64,000 nucleotides of DNA from Omphalotus guepiniiformis (lineage: Eukaryota; Basidiomycota; Agaricomycetes; Agaricales; Omphalotaceae), in the NCBI GenBank assembly GCA_028554645.1, contig JAQOOI010000080.1, positions 1,488,001-1,552,000 on the forward strand. Direction: 5' to 3'. Shown here piece after piece: positions 22,260-32,789 of this stretch (positions within the stretch are counted from its first letter, which is position 1; each line of letters opens with the position of its first letter). A program made the translations under genes and the position numbers. The notes below the pieces were generated by a model that saw nothing but the letters and a program-made list of their open reading frames with translations, made no database searches and was not told the origin of the DNA.

Positions 22260-23513
22260 ATGAGCCTAACTTGGCTTCGTATTTTTCCACCGCTTCGAGC
22301 CAGAGTAGCAATGTTATCCACTCAAGTCCTCAGCTGTGATCCTACTACTATACAGTTCAATACCTCCGGTCTCCCTGTGATTTCCTCTCAAGAGACATCA
22401 GATGCTTTAGAGATTGCTGCTCGACATCTCACAAATCTCGAAACGGTCGCATTTCCAACAGAGACTGTGTATGGCCTCGGTGCTTTGGCCTTGAATGCCG
22501 ATGCTGCAGCTCGCATATTTTCAGTCAAGGGTAGACCGCCAGACAATCCACTTATTGTTCATGTTTCATCTCTCCACATGCTCCGCTCATTATTGCCACC
22601 ATCTTTTGTCATGCCAAATTCCTATGAAATACTTATGAGGCGATTCTGGCCGGGAGCTTTGACACTGTTGTTCCCAAGTGACAGCAGTGTTGTCCCTGCG
22701 ATCATCACTGCCAGTCACCCCACAGTCGCGATCAGAATGCCATCTCATCCAGTAGCCAGGGCTTTGATCGCATTGACCGACGCCCCTGTTGCGGCTCCCA
22801 GTGCTAATTCATCTGGAAAGCCCAGTCCAACTACTGCAGAACATGTTCGACGTGACCTGAACACTAAGGTCGGACTGATCTTGGACGGCGGGTCCTGCGG
22901 AGTGGGTCTAGAAAGTACAGTGGTGGACGGATTACAAGAGGATCAGAACTTGCGGGTGTTGAGGCCTGGGGGTGTGACAGTAGAAGATCTTGAGAAAGTA
23001 TTACGGGAGGAAACTGAAGAAGGAGTCCCCGTTCCCCGTGTCCTCGTGCACCGGCGAGATTTTCTTGACGAAGTATTAGAGGCAGCGCCCACAACACCAG
23101 GGATGAAGTATCGGCACTATTCCCCATCGGTACCAGTGAAACTTCTCATGACCCTCTCCCCTCCACCCCCTGGTGTCGAGTCTGTGAATGCAAACTCATA
23201 TCTAGCATCGCTTAGGAGCACGATAGATGATTCGCGGCCCGTCAAAGTTGGTTTATTATCCCTGTCAGACTCTGCATTGGGCACCTGCAGTCTTCCTGTC
23301 GTTGACGGTCTGGTCTGGTTCCGCCATGAGTTGGGGCCAATAGCAGAACCCTCTGTCACTGCACGGCGACTATTTGATGGTCTGATAACTTTGGATCAAA
23401 AAAACGTAGACTTGATTTTGATTGAAGAAGTTGGTGAGAGTAATGAAGGATTGGCCATCATGAACCGCGTGCGTAAAGCAGCCGGAGAGTTACAGTGGAT
23501 ATCGTTTCAGTAA
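22260..23513 (+). CDS. SUA5: SUA5, threonylcarbamoyl-AMP synthase
   Basis: One intronless frame of 417 codons, unusual here. The YrdC domain shows TVAFPTETVYGLGALAL, SVKGRPPDNPLIVH, RRFWPGALTLLF, VAIRMPSHPVARALI and APSANSSGKPSPTTAEHV. It is followed by a linker with PGMKYRHYSP, the conserved Sua5 interdomain element, and a C-terminal Sua5 domain ending at 23513. The enzyme makes threonylcarbamoyl-AMP for t6A37 in ANN-decoding tRNAs. The first 17 residues (MSLTWLRIFPPLRARVA) are basic and hydrophobic with no acids, and a second in-frame ATG follows at residue 18, compatible with dual mitochondrial and cytosolic forms. Confidence 0.95.
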   Translation: MSLTWLRIFPPLRARVAMLSTQVLSCDPTTIQFNTSGLPVISSQETSDALEIAARHLTNLETVAFPTETVYGLGALALNADAAARIFSVKGRPPDNPLIVHVSSLHMLRSLLPPSFVMPNSYEILMRRFWPGALTLLFPSDSSVVPAIITASHPTVAIRMPSHPVARALIALTDAPVAAPSANSSGKPSPTTAEHVRRDLNTKVGLILDGGSCGVGLESTVVDGLQEDQNLRVLRPGGVTVEDLEKVLREETEEGVPVPRVLVHRRDFLDEVLEAAPTTPGMKYRHYSPSVPVKLLMTLSPPPPGVESVNANSYLASLRSTIDDSRPVKVGLLSLSDSALGTCSLPVVDGLVWFRHELGPIAEPSVTARRLFDGLITLDQKNVDLILIEEVGESNEGLAIMNRVRKAAGELQWISFQ

Positions 23514-23935
23514 TAGGTAATCCTTATGCTTCTCTCATTGTGGCTGTTCCTGATGTCGACCAGACATACAGATAGACTTGATCGTATACTACATACGGCT
23601 ACTACAGTGAGTTGAAAATGACTCCCGATCTTCATTTTTAATCACGACTTTATAGTAGAATGGTGATATGCTCGTTCCAGGCTTCTTTGAGGAAAGCTAG
23701 CTGCGCAGGACGATGAACGAGTCAAACCTTCCGGGTCGCATCTCCCTTTGAGGGTTGTCCGAAGTTCTTTTATATGTATAACAGCACCAATTTGTCGCAT
23801 CGACCTAGCCTACGACTGTCGCCTGCATTCAACTGTCATTCTTCATGTGTTGCACTATGGGCCGTCGCTATGCGACGTATACTCGCCGTCTTTTTCACAT
23901 AGTGGAGTCTACTATATACATCATCGTCTGTACTA
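23514..23935. other. Intergenic region with nothing convincing
   Basis: Interval between the converging 3' ends of SUA5 and the DUF302-like gene. No exon, tRNA or repeat stands out. A short stretch around 23720-23930 is open on the plus strand but lacks coding character. Confidence 0.45.
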
Positions 23936-24495
23936 TCAGTCCGCAGTCACTGTGGATATGAGACGATCCAACTTCTCGTCTAGCACTTCCGCCGCAGCTT
24001 TCAGAGCCGGGTTATCGTCTAGGACCATGACAGACGATGGTAAATGGTATATGACAGTAGTCCCGGTCTTGTCTGGCTTCTCGAGAATGAGTACACGCGG
24101 AGGTATGTTGAATGCACCGCGCATGTCATGCTTTAACATCGTCTGTGCGATCACAGGATTTCCAATGATATAAACGATCGCAGAAGGACATTCCTGATAT
24201 AGGTTCATCCATCGAGAGTGTTGCAGCTTGGAGAAAAAGCTAGGGTCAAATCTAATTGAGACAATCTCCAAGGCAAACCAAAGAGAAAAGCATACACGAA
24301 ATCTTTTCCGCCAGAAATGTTGTTTATCCCATTTTCCAGCTCTTCTTTGGAGGTGGCAGTTGCCATTATGGGAAACAATTTATCACTGGATGCTCTGTTG
24401 ACCTCCGTGTCCATTCGGGACACCACCTCTGAGAAAGGAAGAGCGGTGTCGAAAGTGACTAGCTGAGCATTTAGAGACTTCAATGTCCTGCGCAT
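23936..24495 (-). CDS. DUF302-like small protein
   Basis: Two exons, joined across a 47-nt intron (gtatgc...attag) near 24240-24290, give about 170 residues. Exon 1 begins MRRTLKSLNAQLVTFDTALP and continues FSEVVSRMDTEVN. Exon 2 contains DPSFFSKLQHSRWMNL, IVYIIGNPVIAQTMLKHD, MRGAFNIPPRVLILEK and VIYHLPSSVMVL, then a C-terminal helix. The split GNPxIAxxML and Y-LPSSVM elements match the DUF302 fold, whose function is not established. No signal peptide or membrane span. Confidence 0.7.
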
Positions 24496-24789
24496 TGCTG
24501 CAGAGGAATAGTTGTAGGTATCGTGAATCTAAACGACTACATTTATATCAATATGAATGGCTTCTAATTCAGGTACTGCATGTCAGCTCTGTTCGGGCAT
24601 CGGGCACATATAGTATGCATCATATGAGTCCTCTGCAAGCCTTCAGTAGACTTCAAACAATTCTTAGCACTGGTTGAGCTGTCGTACTAAGTAGTACTCT
24701 GTACTAATTTGTCGGCACTTCAACTGCCCGAGCAGCAAACCGGCCCGAAAGTATATGCATTTATCTCTCTACACTACCCTACAGTAGGA

Positions 24790-26811
24790 ATGGCCAGCAA
24801 ACGCAAAAATCTGACTTCGGACGATCTCCTTCGCAGACAGGAAGAATCCTCTTACAAAAGAGTAAAGCTTACACCGCCGCATCTCAAGAATGATCACTCA
24901 GATGGACACAACAGTGACTCGGACTCGGATAGTTCGAATTCCGCGCTCTCTGTGAAGGCTAAAAACACGAACGATGACGATGAAGACATTGCAAGCGCTA
25001 GTGACGATGATAGAGAGGACGGCAGACGTGAAAAACAAGCTTCCCTGGAAGTTATACAACGAGTTGGCTCTTCCCGCCCCAAATCCTCAGAAAACAAAGG
25101 CACCCTAGAACCTCCAACTAAGCATCCTCATTCCTCGTTCTCCGACCTAAGCATATCCTCGTCGTTACTGAACGCGCTGAGGCTAATGTCGATACACACA
25201 CCCACGGAAGTCCAGGCTGCTTGTATACCTCCCCTTCTTGCAGGTATGTTGTTTTCAATCTCGCAGGAATCTTTGGTAGCTGACAAGATCCAGGAAGGGA
25301 TTGCATAGGAAATGCTAAGACTGGTTCGGGAAAGACGATAGCTTTCGCATTACCGATTCTTCAAAAGCTCTCGGTCGATCCTTATGGCATATTTGCTTTA
25401 ATATTGACACCAACAAGGTTAGTGGCTCAATCCCCTTCTCTCTCTGATCTCTGTGGTGACATTCATTTGCAGAGAACTTGCTTTTCAGATCTCAGAGCAA
25501 TTTGCTGTTCTGGGGTCTGTTCTGAATATCAGAACGGCAGTAATCGTTGGAGGGATGGATATGATGGCACAAGCATTAGAATTAGGCAACCTCCCTCACA
25601 TAGTGGTGGCTACGCCTGGACGTATGGTTGATCATCTAAAAAGCGGAAGTGGCGAATGGAATCTCTCCAGAGTGAAATTCTTAGTGAGTTGATTCAATTG
25701 TCAATTATTTTAATATAATTTGTTCATGAGCGCAGGTTCTTGATGAAGCTGATCGGCTCCTTTCGTCCACATTCGCGCCTGAGCTTTCCTATTTGTTCAA
25801 CGTGCTCCCGAAGGATCGTCAGACCTGCCTGTTCACCGCTACCCTGACCCCTTCTATCGAAGCGCTAGCTCAAGCTCCTCCGAGGCCGGGGAAGCAGAAG
25901 CCGTTTGTTCATAGAATGAGTGAGAGGTAAGTAGGTATACCCCCCCTAAAATTTCAAACTCTCATATATTTCTCTCGTAGCATTGAAACCGTCGCCACGC
26001 TCAAGCAAAGTTACCTGCTGGTCCCGTCGCACATACGCGAGTCTTATCTCTTCTACTTATTATGCAATCCCCCCGAAAGTACAATCCATCTGCGTCGCGC
26101 ACCTCCCGAACCTGTCAAAAAAGGGAAAAAGACAACGCATAGAAAAAAGGAACCGTCTGATGATGACGAGCCAGAACAACCACCACCGACGATCGTCTTC
26201 TGCGCTCGTGCTCGTACTGCGGCATATCTAACACTGCTGCTGAAAACGCTTTCGATTCGTAGTACGGCTCTACATTCACGACTAACACAGCGAGAGCGGC
26301 TTTCGTCCCTATCATTGTTTCGTTCATCAGTCGTTCCAGTCCTGATATCAACTGATGTCGGCGCTCGTGGGCTTGATATAGAAGATGTCGCTATGGTCGT
26401 GAATTGGGACCTGCCCGACGAGCCTGAGGAGTATACGCATCGTGTTGGTAGGACGGCTCGAGCAGGTCGCGGCGGTATGGCAATAAGTTTTGTCACTGAG
26501 CGAGATGAAGAACGGGTACTAAAGATAGAAGGCCGCATAGGTGAGTGCAATAATATGTCAAAAAGAAACACAGAGTTCATAGCAGTCAATGTAATGTAGG
26601 AACTAAACTAGAGGGACTCGATGTTCCAGAGAATAAAGTGCTTGAAAAGCTCAACACTGTGTCGACTGCAAAACGTCTGGCAAACATGGTAAGATTTACT
26701 CATCTTTTTGCGTTAACCACTGTCTGAAATGATATTTGATCTCAGGAACTCCATGACACCGATTTCGGAAAGCGAGAGAAGATCCATAAATTAAAAATGC
26801 AGAGAGCCTAA
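24790..26811 (+). CDS. DBP8: DBP8, DEAD-box ATP-dependent RNA helicase (ribosome biogenesis)
   Basis: About seven exons give about 570 residues. A disordered acidic N-terminus ([28 protein letters not shown]) precedes [20 protein letters not shown]. All catalytic motifs are present: Q motif [11 protein letters not shown], motif [16 protein letters not shown], Ia TPTRELAFQ, GG, Ib [62 protein letters not shown]. It ends [12 protein letters not shown] before TAA. The segment [20 protein letters not shown] is characteristic of Dbp8, a nucleolar helicase for 18S rRNA maturation. A Lys/Glu insert ([19 protein letters not shown]) lies between the two RecA domains. Confidence 0.93.
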
Positions 26812-27104
26812 AGTAGTTGTACTCCTCATCGTGTTTTCATTTGTAGTACGGATGAATAGATGAATACGTGGGACCGTTTGAGAGACTGAGACGCATTCCA
26901 TTATAGTCAATGAAATAAGCAGCGCATTTAGCCGGCGCGCGTGCGATCATCATCCAACTTGCCAGTGCTTAGGTTTCACTGCCATCTCTTTCCTTTCTTT
27001 TCCCATTTCCCCTTACTTCCCAGGTTTGTCTTTTCTTCGGTAGCATAACTTAAACTGACATTGGTTGTTCCAGGAGGAGCTTCTTGCGTTCAGCGTAGTT
27101 AAAC

Positions 27105-28353
27105 ATGGAGATGACCGACTGGGACTCCGTTCTTCAGTTTGCCCCAGAAGGATCTGTGGACGTTGGCTTTCACGCAAGTGAGACAATCAACAAGACGGAG
27201 AGTTCGGGTTCCAGTACTTCATCAGCACCTGTGCAGCAGGTCCCGACTCCCCCAGTACGAGCCGTCTTTTCTTCCTACTTCAGTTTGCTAATGTCTTCAT
27301 AGCACTCCAACAGTGGCTCACCCATATGTGATGACCCATCAGATAGCAACGTACTTGTTTCTGTTTCAACTACCTTCTATCCTGGCGCAAATATTCAATC
27401 TGTTCCTCCCAACTTGGCGCTCTTGTCTTCCGATTCGGTCTTCTTCTACGTCCACTCTCATATCTTATTGGACTCCTCTGAAAATCGCTTTCACTCTTTG
27501 CTTCCTGAATCGTCTTCAAAAGAAGAGGCGCAAACTCTTGTTATCAATGTCCCAGAAGAATCGCCAGTTCTAAATGTTATCCTTCACGCCATATACGACA
27601 TGTCTTGCGCGCATTATTCACCTTCCTTAGAAACATTGCTCGATGCGGTCAGCCGCTTATCAACTTACGGTGTCGACCCCAAGTGCCGCATTGGACCGTC
27701 TTCACCGTTGTACAACCTGCTTTTATCGCATGCTCCACTTTACCCTATAGAGATATACACTCTAGCTTCAAAACACGATCTTCATGACCTTGCTGTCTCC
27801 AGCTCTCCGCATCTGCTTTCGTTTCAATTGTCATCTCTCACAGACGAAATGGCCGACAAGATAGGTCCCAAGTATTTGAGACGACTATTTTTCCTCCATA
27901 TCGGTCGTTCTGACGCGTTGAAAAGAGTAAGTCGAATATAGACATATAGAGTGGATACATTTGTGTTGACGTCACTCAGCTTCTACTTCAGCCCCCCCAT
28001 CCACATGCTCCAACACCGTGGTGCGATTTCACAGACCAGAAGACTCTCACTAGGGCGTGGGCTCTAGCTTCGGCTTACCTTGCTTGGGATGCAAGACCTG
28101 GTACCCGTCCTCTCATTGGTTTATTCTGTCATAATGCTAATAATAACATAATAATTTCTAGATTTGTCAACGAGTTTCCTGGAGTCTGCCTTGAGCCCCC
28201 TGACGGAACACGTCTCATGTGATCTCTGCAGACAAGCACTTGACGACAGAATCAAGAATTTGATTGTACAGTGGTCAGTCGTGAAGGTATGACGGGTGCA
28301 AATGATTTTATCTGGTGCGAGGCTGATGAGTTTGAACACAGCGAACCATATGA
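27105..28353 (+). CDS. BTB/POZ-like protein of unknown function
   Basis: Five exons give about 330 residues. Exon 1 is short and polar (MEMTDWDSVLQFAPEGSVDV). Exon 2, after an intron at 27256-27301, reads through to a BTB-like fold: ALLSSDSVFFYVHSHILLD (the VHSHIL element resembles the BTB VHKxVL core), then LVINVPEESPVLNVILHAIY and YTLASKHDLHDLAVSSSPHL. The C-terminal part includes KTLTRAWALASAYLAWDAR and CDLCRQALDDRIKNL, ending VVKRTI before TGA at 28351-28353. Proteins of this layout are common in mushrooms and often serve as adaptors, but no partner can be read here. Confidence 0.7.
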
Positions 28354-28898
28354 TACACGGCTTTCGTCGAATCCCAACGAATCTTGCTGAAGCGCCATCG
28401 TCGCTTAGAATCCTGCCCCGCTAGAGTCATCATTTTCGCCACGTTTTTGTTATGGTGTTCGTATATGCATAACCACCATCAGTCTGTTTCCGCCACTGTC
28501 CGCCACTGTCTTTATTCAAACACAGCTTCAATCAGTCATTCACAATACCCTTTTTGGAGCTTCATATTCCTCAACATTGTACATTAGTATTTCGGTATGT
28601 CTCCTCGCTTTTCGAACGTACGGCGTTTTCATCTTGCCATCGTGTACTATCACCGGAACTTTTTACCTTACGCTTTTTACCTCACGCAGAGATCTTATAC
28701 ACGGAACGACCTTTGTAGCATTACCAACTTACAATACACGAATTGTTGTTTTTTTATTTCTTATTTTTGTTAGCAGTAGTCAAATGTCAAAGTTTTCACA
28801 ATGATGATATCCTTACTTTGTCAATGGGTCAATGGGTTTGGGATTTACAGATGAAGTGGGTCATAAAAGAGAATCACAGCAATAATGATTCATGAAGG
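28354..28898. other. Intergenic region between convergent genes
   Basis: About 545 bases between the BTB-like gene and MOB1, whose 3' ends face each other. The sequence is T-rich on the plus strand, without a supported exon, and most likely holds the two 3' UTRs. Confidence 0.45.
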
Positions 28899-30006
28899 TC
28901 ATCGTGTCTTGTCCTCTGCAAGAATAGCGTCATTTAGCTCGTCGAGGGGCGCCAATTCCTTCTTATCTACGAGATCAAACTATGAGCAAGATCTGATCAG
29001 CATATTCCGTCACATATTGAGGACGAGGAGGACTCGCTTCGTGAATGAACAGGAAGAAGTGCTTGTAGCTGGTATTCAAATGAGCTACAGACGCGATTCA
29101 GTTACACAACCTCTGAGGAGTAAGGAATAAGTCATGCTCACCTTCAATTCCCAAGGCGCATATATGATCAAAGTGATTGCTGTAGATGTGCGCATAGACG
29201 CGGAACAGCCGGCGGACGATTGTCCGGACGGTGTCGCGGAAATTCTTGGGGAACGGGACGCCTATACAACATTTGACGCGCGTTCACTAACAACAATTCA
29301 GAGAATAGCTACCAATTTTGTTGGGAAAGACAGCCTCATCTTCAAGCAGATTCTGAACCCAGTTCATAAGAGCATCGACATATTCAGGCGCAGCAAGTTT
29401 GGTTGGACGTTTATACTTGACTCCGTCCTCCCAGAGATATTCGTATCTGTTTTGGACGTTTAAGATGTAGCACAGCCATGAATTCATATGCCGCACCTTG
29501 GGCCAGCAGACATGATCGGGCACTGTAAGAGCAATATGGGGTGGTAAGAAGGTTGAGATAGGAGTGCGAGAGGCATGTTACCTCCTGGCGTGTGCAAAAC
29601 TCTGTGACGGTTCCGTAGAGCATATTGAGATGATTGAAGAAGTCAACCGCTTGGAACAATCTTAGAAAGATACAGCATGTAGGAGCTTGTCCTCGCGTAC
29701 CATGTACTGCGAGCCACTCATTCAGGTCTTCACCATCCGGCAGCTGTACAGCCAACCTCAGATTTCCAGAGCCCTGAAAACAGACCAGATTAAGAGATGA
29801 TCAGGAATTACTTGGGTATAGCAATTGCACGAGGGCGTACCAGCGTCGCCTCAGCGTACTTCCGGAGTTGATATTGCTTAGTTCCCTCGGGGACATCCTT
29901 GCGTGGCTTGAACGTCCTAGTTTTGCCTCTGGCGGGTGGGTGTTGTCAAACACGGCGCAGATGACGGAAAATAAAGATCTACCTACAGACCAAAGAACGA
30001 AGACAT
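28899..30006 (-). CDS. MOB1: MOB1 kinase activator
   Basis: Exon 1 encodes MSSFFGL and splices (intron from about 29988, gtaggt...gccag) into [20 protein letters not shown] and LRKYAEATL. Further exons give [58 protein letters not shown]-like [16 protein letters not shown] and VFPNKIG, then [39 protein letters not shown] and HFFLFIHE. The last exon gives [16 protein letters not shown] and ends AEDKTR before TGA at 28899-28901. The last intron (28980-29037) starts with GC. Mob1 activates NDR/LATS kinases in the mitotic exit and septation network. Confidence 0.93.
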
Positions 30007-30251
30007 AGGGTGCTAGATTAGAGGTAAGATGTGAATTCAAGAGAGGGGTCGAAGCACTTCAAGTTCGGTCGATACTCACTCGATCACGTGACATTGGAAT
30101 CAAGAGATTCTGAAGACAGTGTTACTTAGTACTAGTAATGGGTGAAACGATGCATGGACATCAAAATTTCGTGTCTCCACATAACATTCTCGACAATTGT
30201 TCCAGCACAATGTATGATAGTGTATGATCAATGACGAGGGTAAATGTTTTT

Positions 30252-30257
30252 AAAAAA
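30252..30257 (-). terminator. RNA polymerase III terminator of tRNA-Ser
   Basis: Six consecutive T on the minus strand begin four bases past the tRNA 3' end, the standard Pol III stop signal. Confidence 0.75.
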
Positions 30258-30261
30258 GTAC

Positions 30262-30350
30262 GCTGGAAGCAGGATTTGAACCTACGCGGTGAAACACCAA
30301 GTGATAGGACCAATTCAAATCACTCGCCTTAACGACTCGGCCATCCCAGC
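30262..30350 (-). tRNA. tRNA-Ser(TGA) with an 8-nt intron
   Basis: The minus strand folds as a type II tRNA. The acceptor stem is GCTGGGA with TTCCAGC, the D arm TGGCCGAGTCGTTAAGGCG, and the anticodon stem AGTGA with TCACT. The anticodon TGA is at 30315-30317. A long variable arm GGTG-TTT-CACC and a T arm GTAGG-TTCAAAT-CCTGC follow. The anticodon loop is 8 nt too long, which fits an intron TTGGTCCT at 30306-30313, one base 3' of the anticodon, the standard position. A run of six T on the transcribed strand at 30252-30257 serves as the Pol III terminator. Confidence 0.92.
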
Positions 30351-30458
30351 TTAGGAGGGATTGTCGATCGTCTTGTAGGTGACGCGTTTAGGGACCGAGC
30401 TTCGAGTGAGGGTGTGAGACGGGCAAAGCGCGTGAGTGCAATGATCTCACAGTCGCAA

Positions 30459-30466
30459 TATATAAG
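30459..30466 (+). promoter_or_regulatory. TATA box of the HSP31-like gene
   Basis: TATATAAG lies 46 bp upstream of the HSP31-like start codon, in a GC-richer context, and resembles a consensus TATA box. Strong TATA elements are uncommon in this window and are often linked to stress-inducible genes, which would suit an HSP31-type gene. Confidence 0.55.
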
Positions 30467-30511
30467 AGCCGCCTCACGGAGGGGTTTTTATTCCAGTTCT
30501 CAGAGACCACG

Positions 30512-31554
30512 ATGCCTTCAGTTCTTTTCGTATACACCTCTGCCGACAAGCACTTGAAGGGTGGACCGACGGCAAGTTTGGCGCTGTAAAATGGAACAAA
30601 ATCTAACTTTGTCTTAATGTAGGGTTGGTATCTTCCGGAAGCGGCTCACCCCTATTATGTCCTTTACCCCCATTGCCAAATCGACTTCGCGTCCCCTAAA
30701 GGCCCAAACCCTCCAGTTGATGAGGGTTCAGTGAAGGTGCGTAGATGCCTGTTTGATGGCGATCTTCATTGGCATATTCGTTCCTTGAAGATGTTTGCAG
30801 ATGACAAGGAATCTGCTGACTTCTTGAAAGATGAGACCGTGAAATTCAAACTGGCCTCTGCAAAAAAGCTCTCAGAAGTCAGTGCAAAAGACTACGACGC
30901 CATTTTTTACGTTGGGGGTCATGGTCCTGTCATAGACCTAGCTGTTGACCCCATCAATGGGTAAGTCACTTCCAACCTTGCAACTTTAGTGTTTTGACTA
31001 GTTCATGTGAACAGCAAACTTGCTTCTGAGGTACTGCCCACAGACTTTGTTGAACCCAATTTTCTGACCCAGGATTAGTTTTTTCAATTAGGCAAGATCA
31101 CCTCTGCGGTATGCCATGGTCCTGCGTGAGTGATCCAGCATCCCATAGAGTTGGTTGAGTAAGGATATCTTCGAATAGTGCCCTCGTTGGTGCCACAGAT
31201 AAAGAAGGAAAGTCAATTTTCGCTGGTAGAGTTGCCTGCGGATTTTCCAACGTCGAGGAGGAGCAAGCGAAATCCGTAGAGGTCAGTAGTGCACCGCAGC
31301 GCATATGATGCGTCTGATATGTTTGTCTAGTCCGTTCCTTTCTTGCTCGAGGATAAAATCAAAGAGCTGGGCGGCTCTTATGTGAAAGCCGATGAACCCT
31401 GGGGAGTGAGTATTTTTGCATCCTTGTAGGCATCGATCGCTGATCTGTCGTCCCTCAGCCTGAGGTTGTTGTTGATGGCAATCTTTACACAGGCCAGAAC
31501 CCGAATTCTGCACGCCCACTTGCGGAAGCCATTCTGAAAGCCTTGCAGAAGTGA
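30512..31554 (+). CDS. HSP31: DJ-1/PfpI family protein, HSP31-like glyoxalase/deglycase
   Basis: Six exons give about 245 residues. The protein begins MPSVLFVYTSADKHLKGGPT and continues GWYLPEAAHPYYVLYPHCQI and DFASPKGPNPPVD. Later segments are AKDYDAIFYVGGHGPVIDL, ITSAVCHGPAALVGATDKEG with the nucleophilic-elbow Cys followed by His, and KSIFAGRVACGFSNVEEEQA. It ends LAEAILKALQK before TGA. Hsp31-type enzymes convert methylglyoxal to lactate without glutathione and respond to stress. The first intron (30572-30622) has a GC donor (ACG|GCAAGT). A TATA box is placed 46 bp before the start. Confidence 0.9.
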
Positions 31555-31717
31555 TGACTTGCATGTAAACGTGGTCATGTGGCTTTGAGCCGCGCGAACC
31601 ACCTAATTGAGTTCCCAGTGACAGAGTTCAGGGTAAAAAACCATAAAACGGTATAGGAGATAAACCCATTTTTACAAGCGTTATACAATGTAAACACACC
31701 AGGATTATGAATCATTG

Positions 31718-32670
31718 CTATATATATACAACAGACATGTTCCAGTCTTTTTTCAACGTGAAACCATCCAGAGCCTCTTTAGCGACAGAGGCAAGCTCAG
31801 GGGACTCAAAGAGCACTTGAGCCGTTTTCACTTTGGTTCCAGCCTCATTTGGGGATGATTGTGACACGCGCGTACTCTGGAAACCCTGATACCTAAACAG
31901 ACGTAAGAGGTCACAAAAAGATCAGAGCATGAGAAAAAGATGACATACTGCTGGAACAACACCGAAAGCACGTCGTCTGTTACCTCCTGGGGAAGATTTG
32001 TGCACATTAATCGCGCTGTCGCCTGCTGTGCTTGCGGGGGCATAGCACCTACGAGAGAAAACATCATGAAGTGAAGGCAACAAACATGCTTGAGATCGGC
32101 AGCATACCCGAGGTACTGTTTTGTGTTGGTGCTTCCTCATCATCATCAATCTCCATTTCCTCTTCATCGGAGTCAGCCTTCTCCCGTTTGGTATGTCGCT
32201 CCTCCTCTGACGAGCCCTGTTCTCTCTGGCGCTTTCTATCCAGTAACCCATTCTGTGGGACCGCTCCATTGGCATGCGCAGAGTTTGGCGGAACGAAGTT
32301 GGGGTCTTCTCGCCGAGATGTTGCATAAGATTTCGACTTGGCATAATCAATGTGCTGTTGTGGCCATGAAAAATCAACTCCATGAAAAATCAACTCCAGG
32401 AATGAAGACCGATGCTCTTACCAGTGGTTTATCGTAAAATATCATACCCTCACAAGCACGCATGGCAGATGTCGCGCCAGCCAGGTCTGTAAACACGAGA
32501 AAAGCCTGGCCCCTCATCTTGGGTGTTTTGGAGGCTACGATATCGATGACCTTGCCATAGGTGGTGAAGAGGGCAAGAAGTTGGGAGCGAAGCTCATCCT
32601 TATGGACTTGGTCGTTCAGATTATTGACATAGAGAGTGTTGTTGGGCTGGTTCGAGGAGGAGGAGGCCAT
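31718..32670 (-). CDS. U1A/U2B''-type snRNP protein with two RRMs
   Basis: Exon 1 begins MASSSSNQPNNTLYVNNLND, the U1A-type first RRM (RNP2 LYVNNL, RNP1 RGQAFLVF), including YGKVIDIVASKTPKMRGQ. After an intron (32355-32421) it continues HIDYAKSKSYATS, then a linker rich in Asp/Glu/Lys (DSDEEEMEIDDDEE). A second RRM follows with ARLMCTNLPQEVTDDVL, SVLFQQY, TKVKTAQVLFESPELA and ALDGFTLKKDWNMSVVYI before TAG. The architecture of two RRMs with a charged linker matches U1A (SNRPA, yeast Mud1) more than the shorter U2B''. It binds the U1 and/or U2 snRNA stem-loop in the spliceosome. Confidence 0.9.
32365..32396. repeat. Perfect tandem duplication of 16 bp inside an intron
   Basis: CATGAAAAATCAACTC occurs twice back to back (32365-32380 and 32381-32396) within the first intron of the U1A-type gene. 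The second copy is followed by C, as in the first. It makes up about half of that 67-nt intron and looks like a recent replication slip. Confidence 0.9.
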
Positions 32671-32789
32671 TGGAACAAGTCAAATTTCCCACGGACACCC
32701 TTGCCTGACTTTTAAATTTTGTTACTTGAGCCTGAGGCCAACAAAATTTACATCTCTTCATTTCGTCTCTCTCTCTCTTGTCCATCGCT

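Noticed and set aside
26053..26589. 178-codon minus-strand frame in the DBP8 locus
   Set aside because: Lies opposite the catalytic motifs V and VI of DBP8 and has no features of its own.
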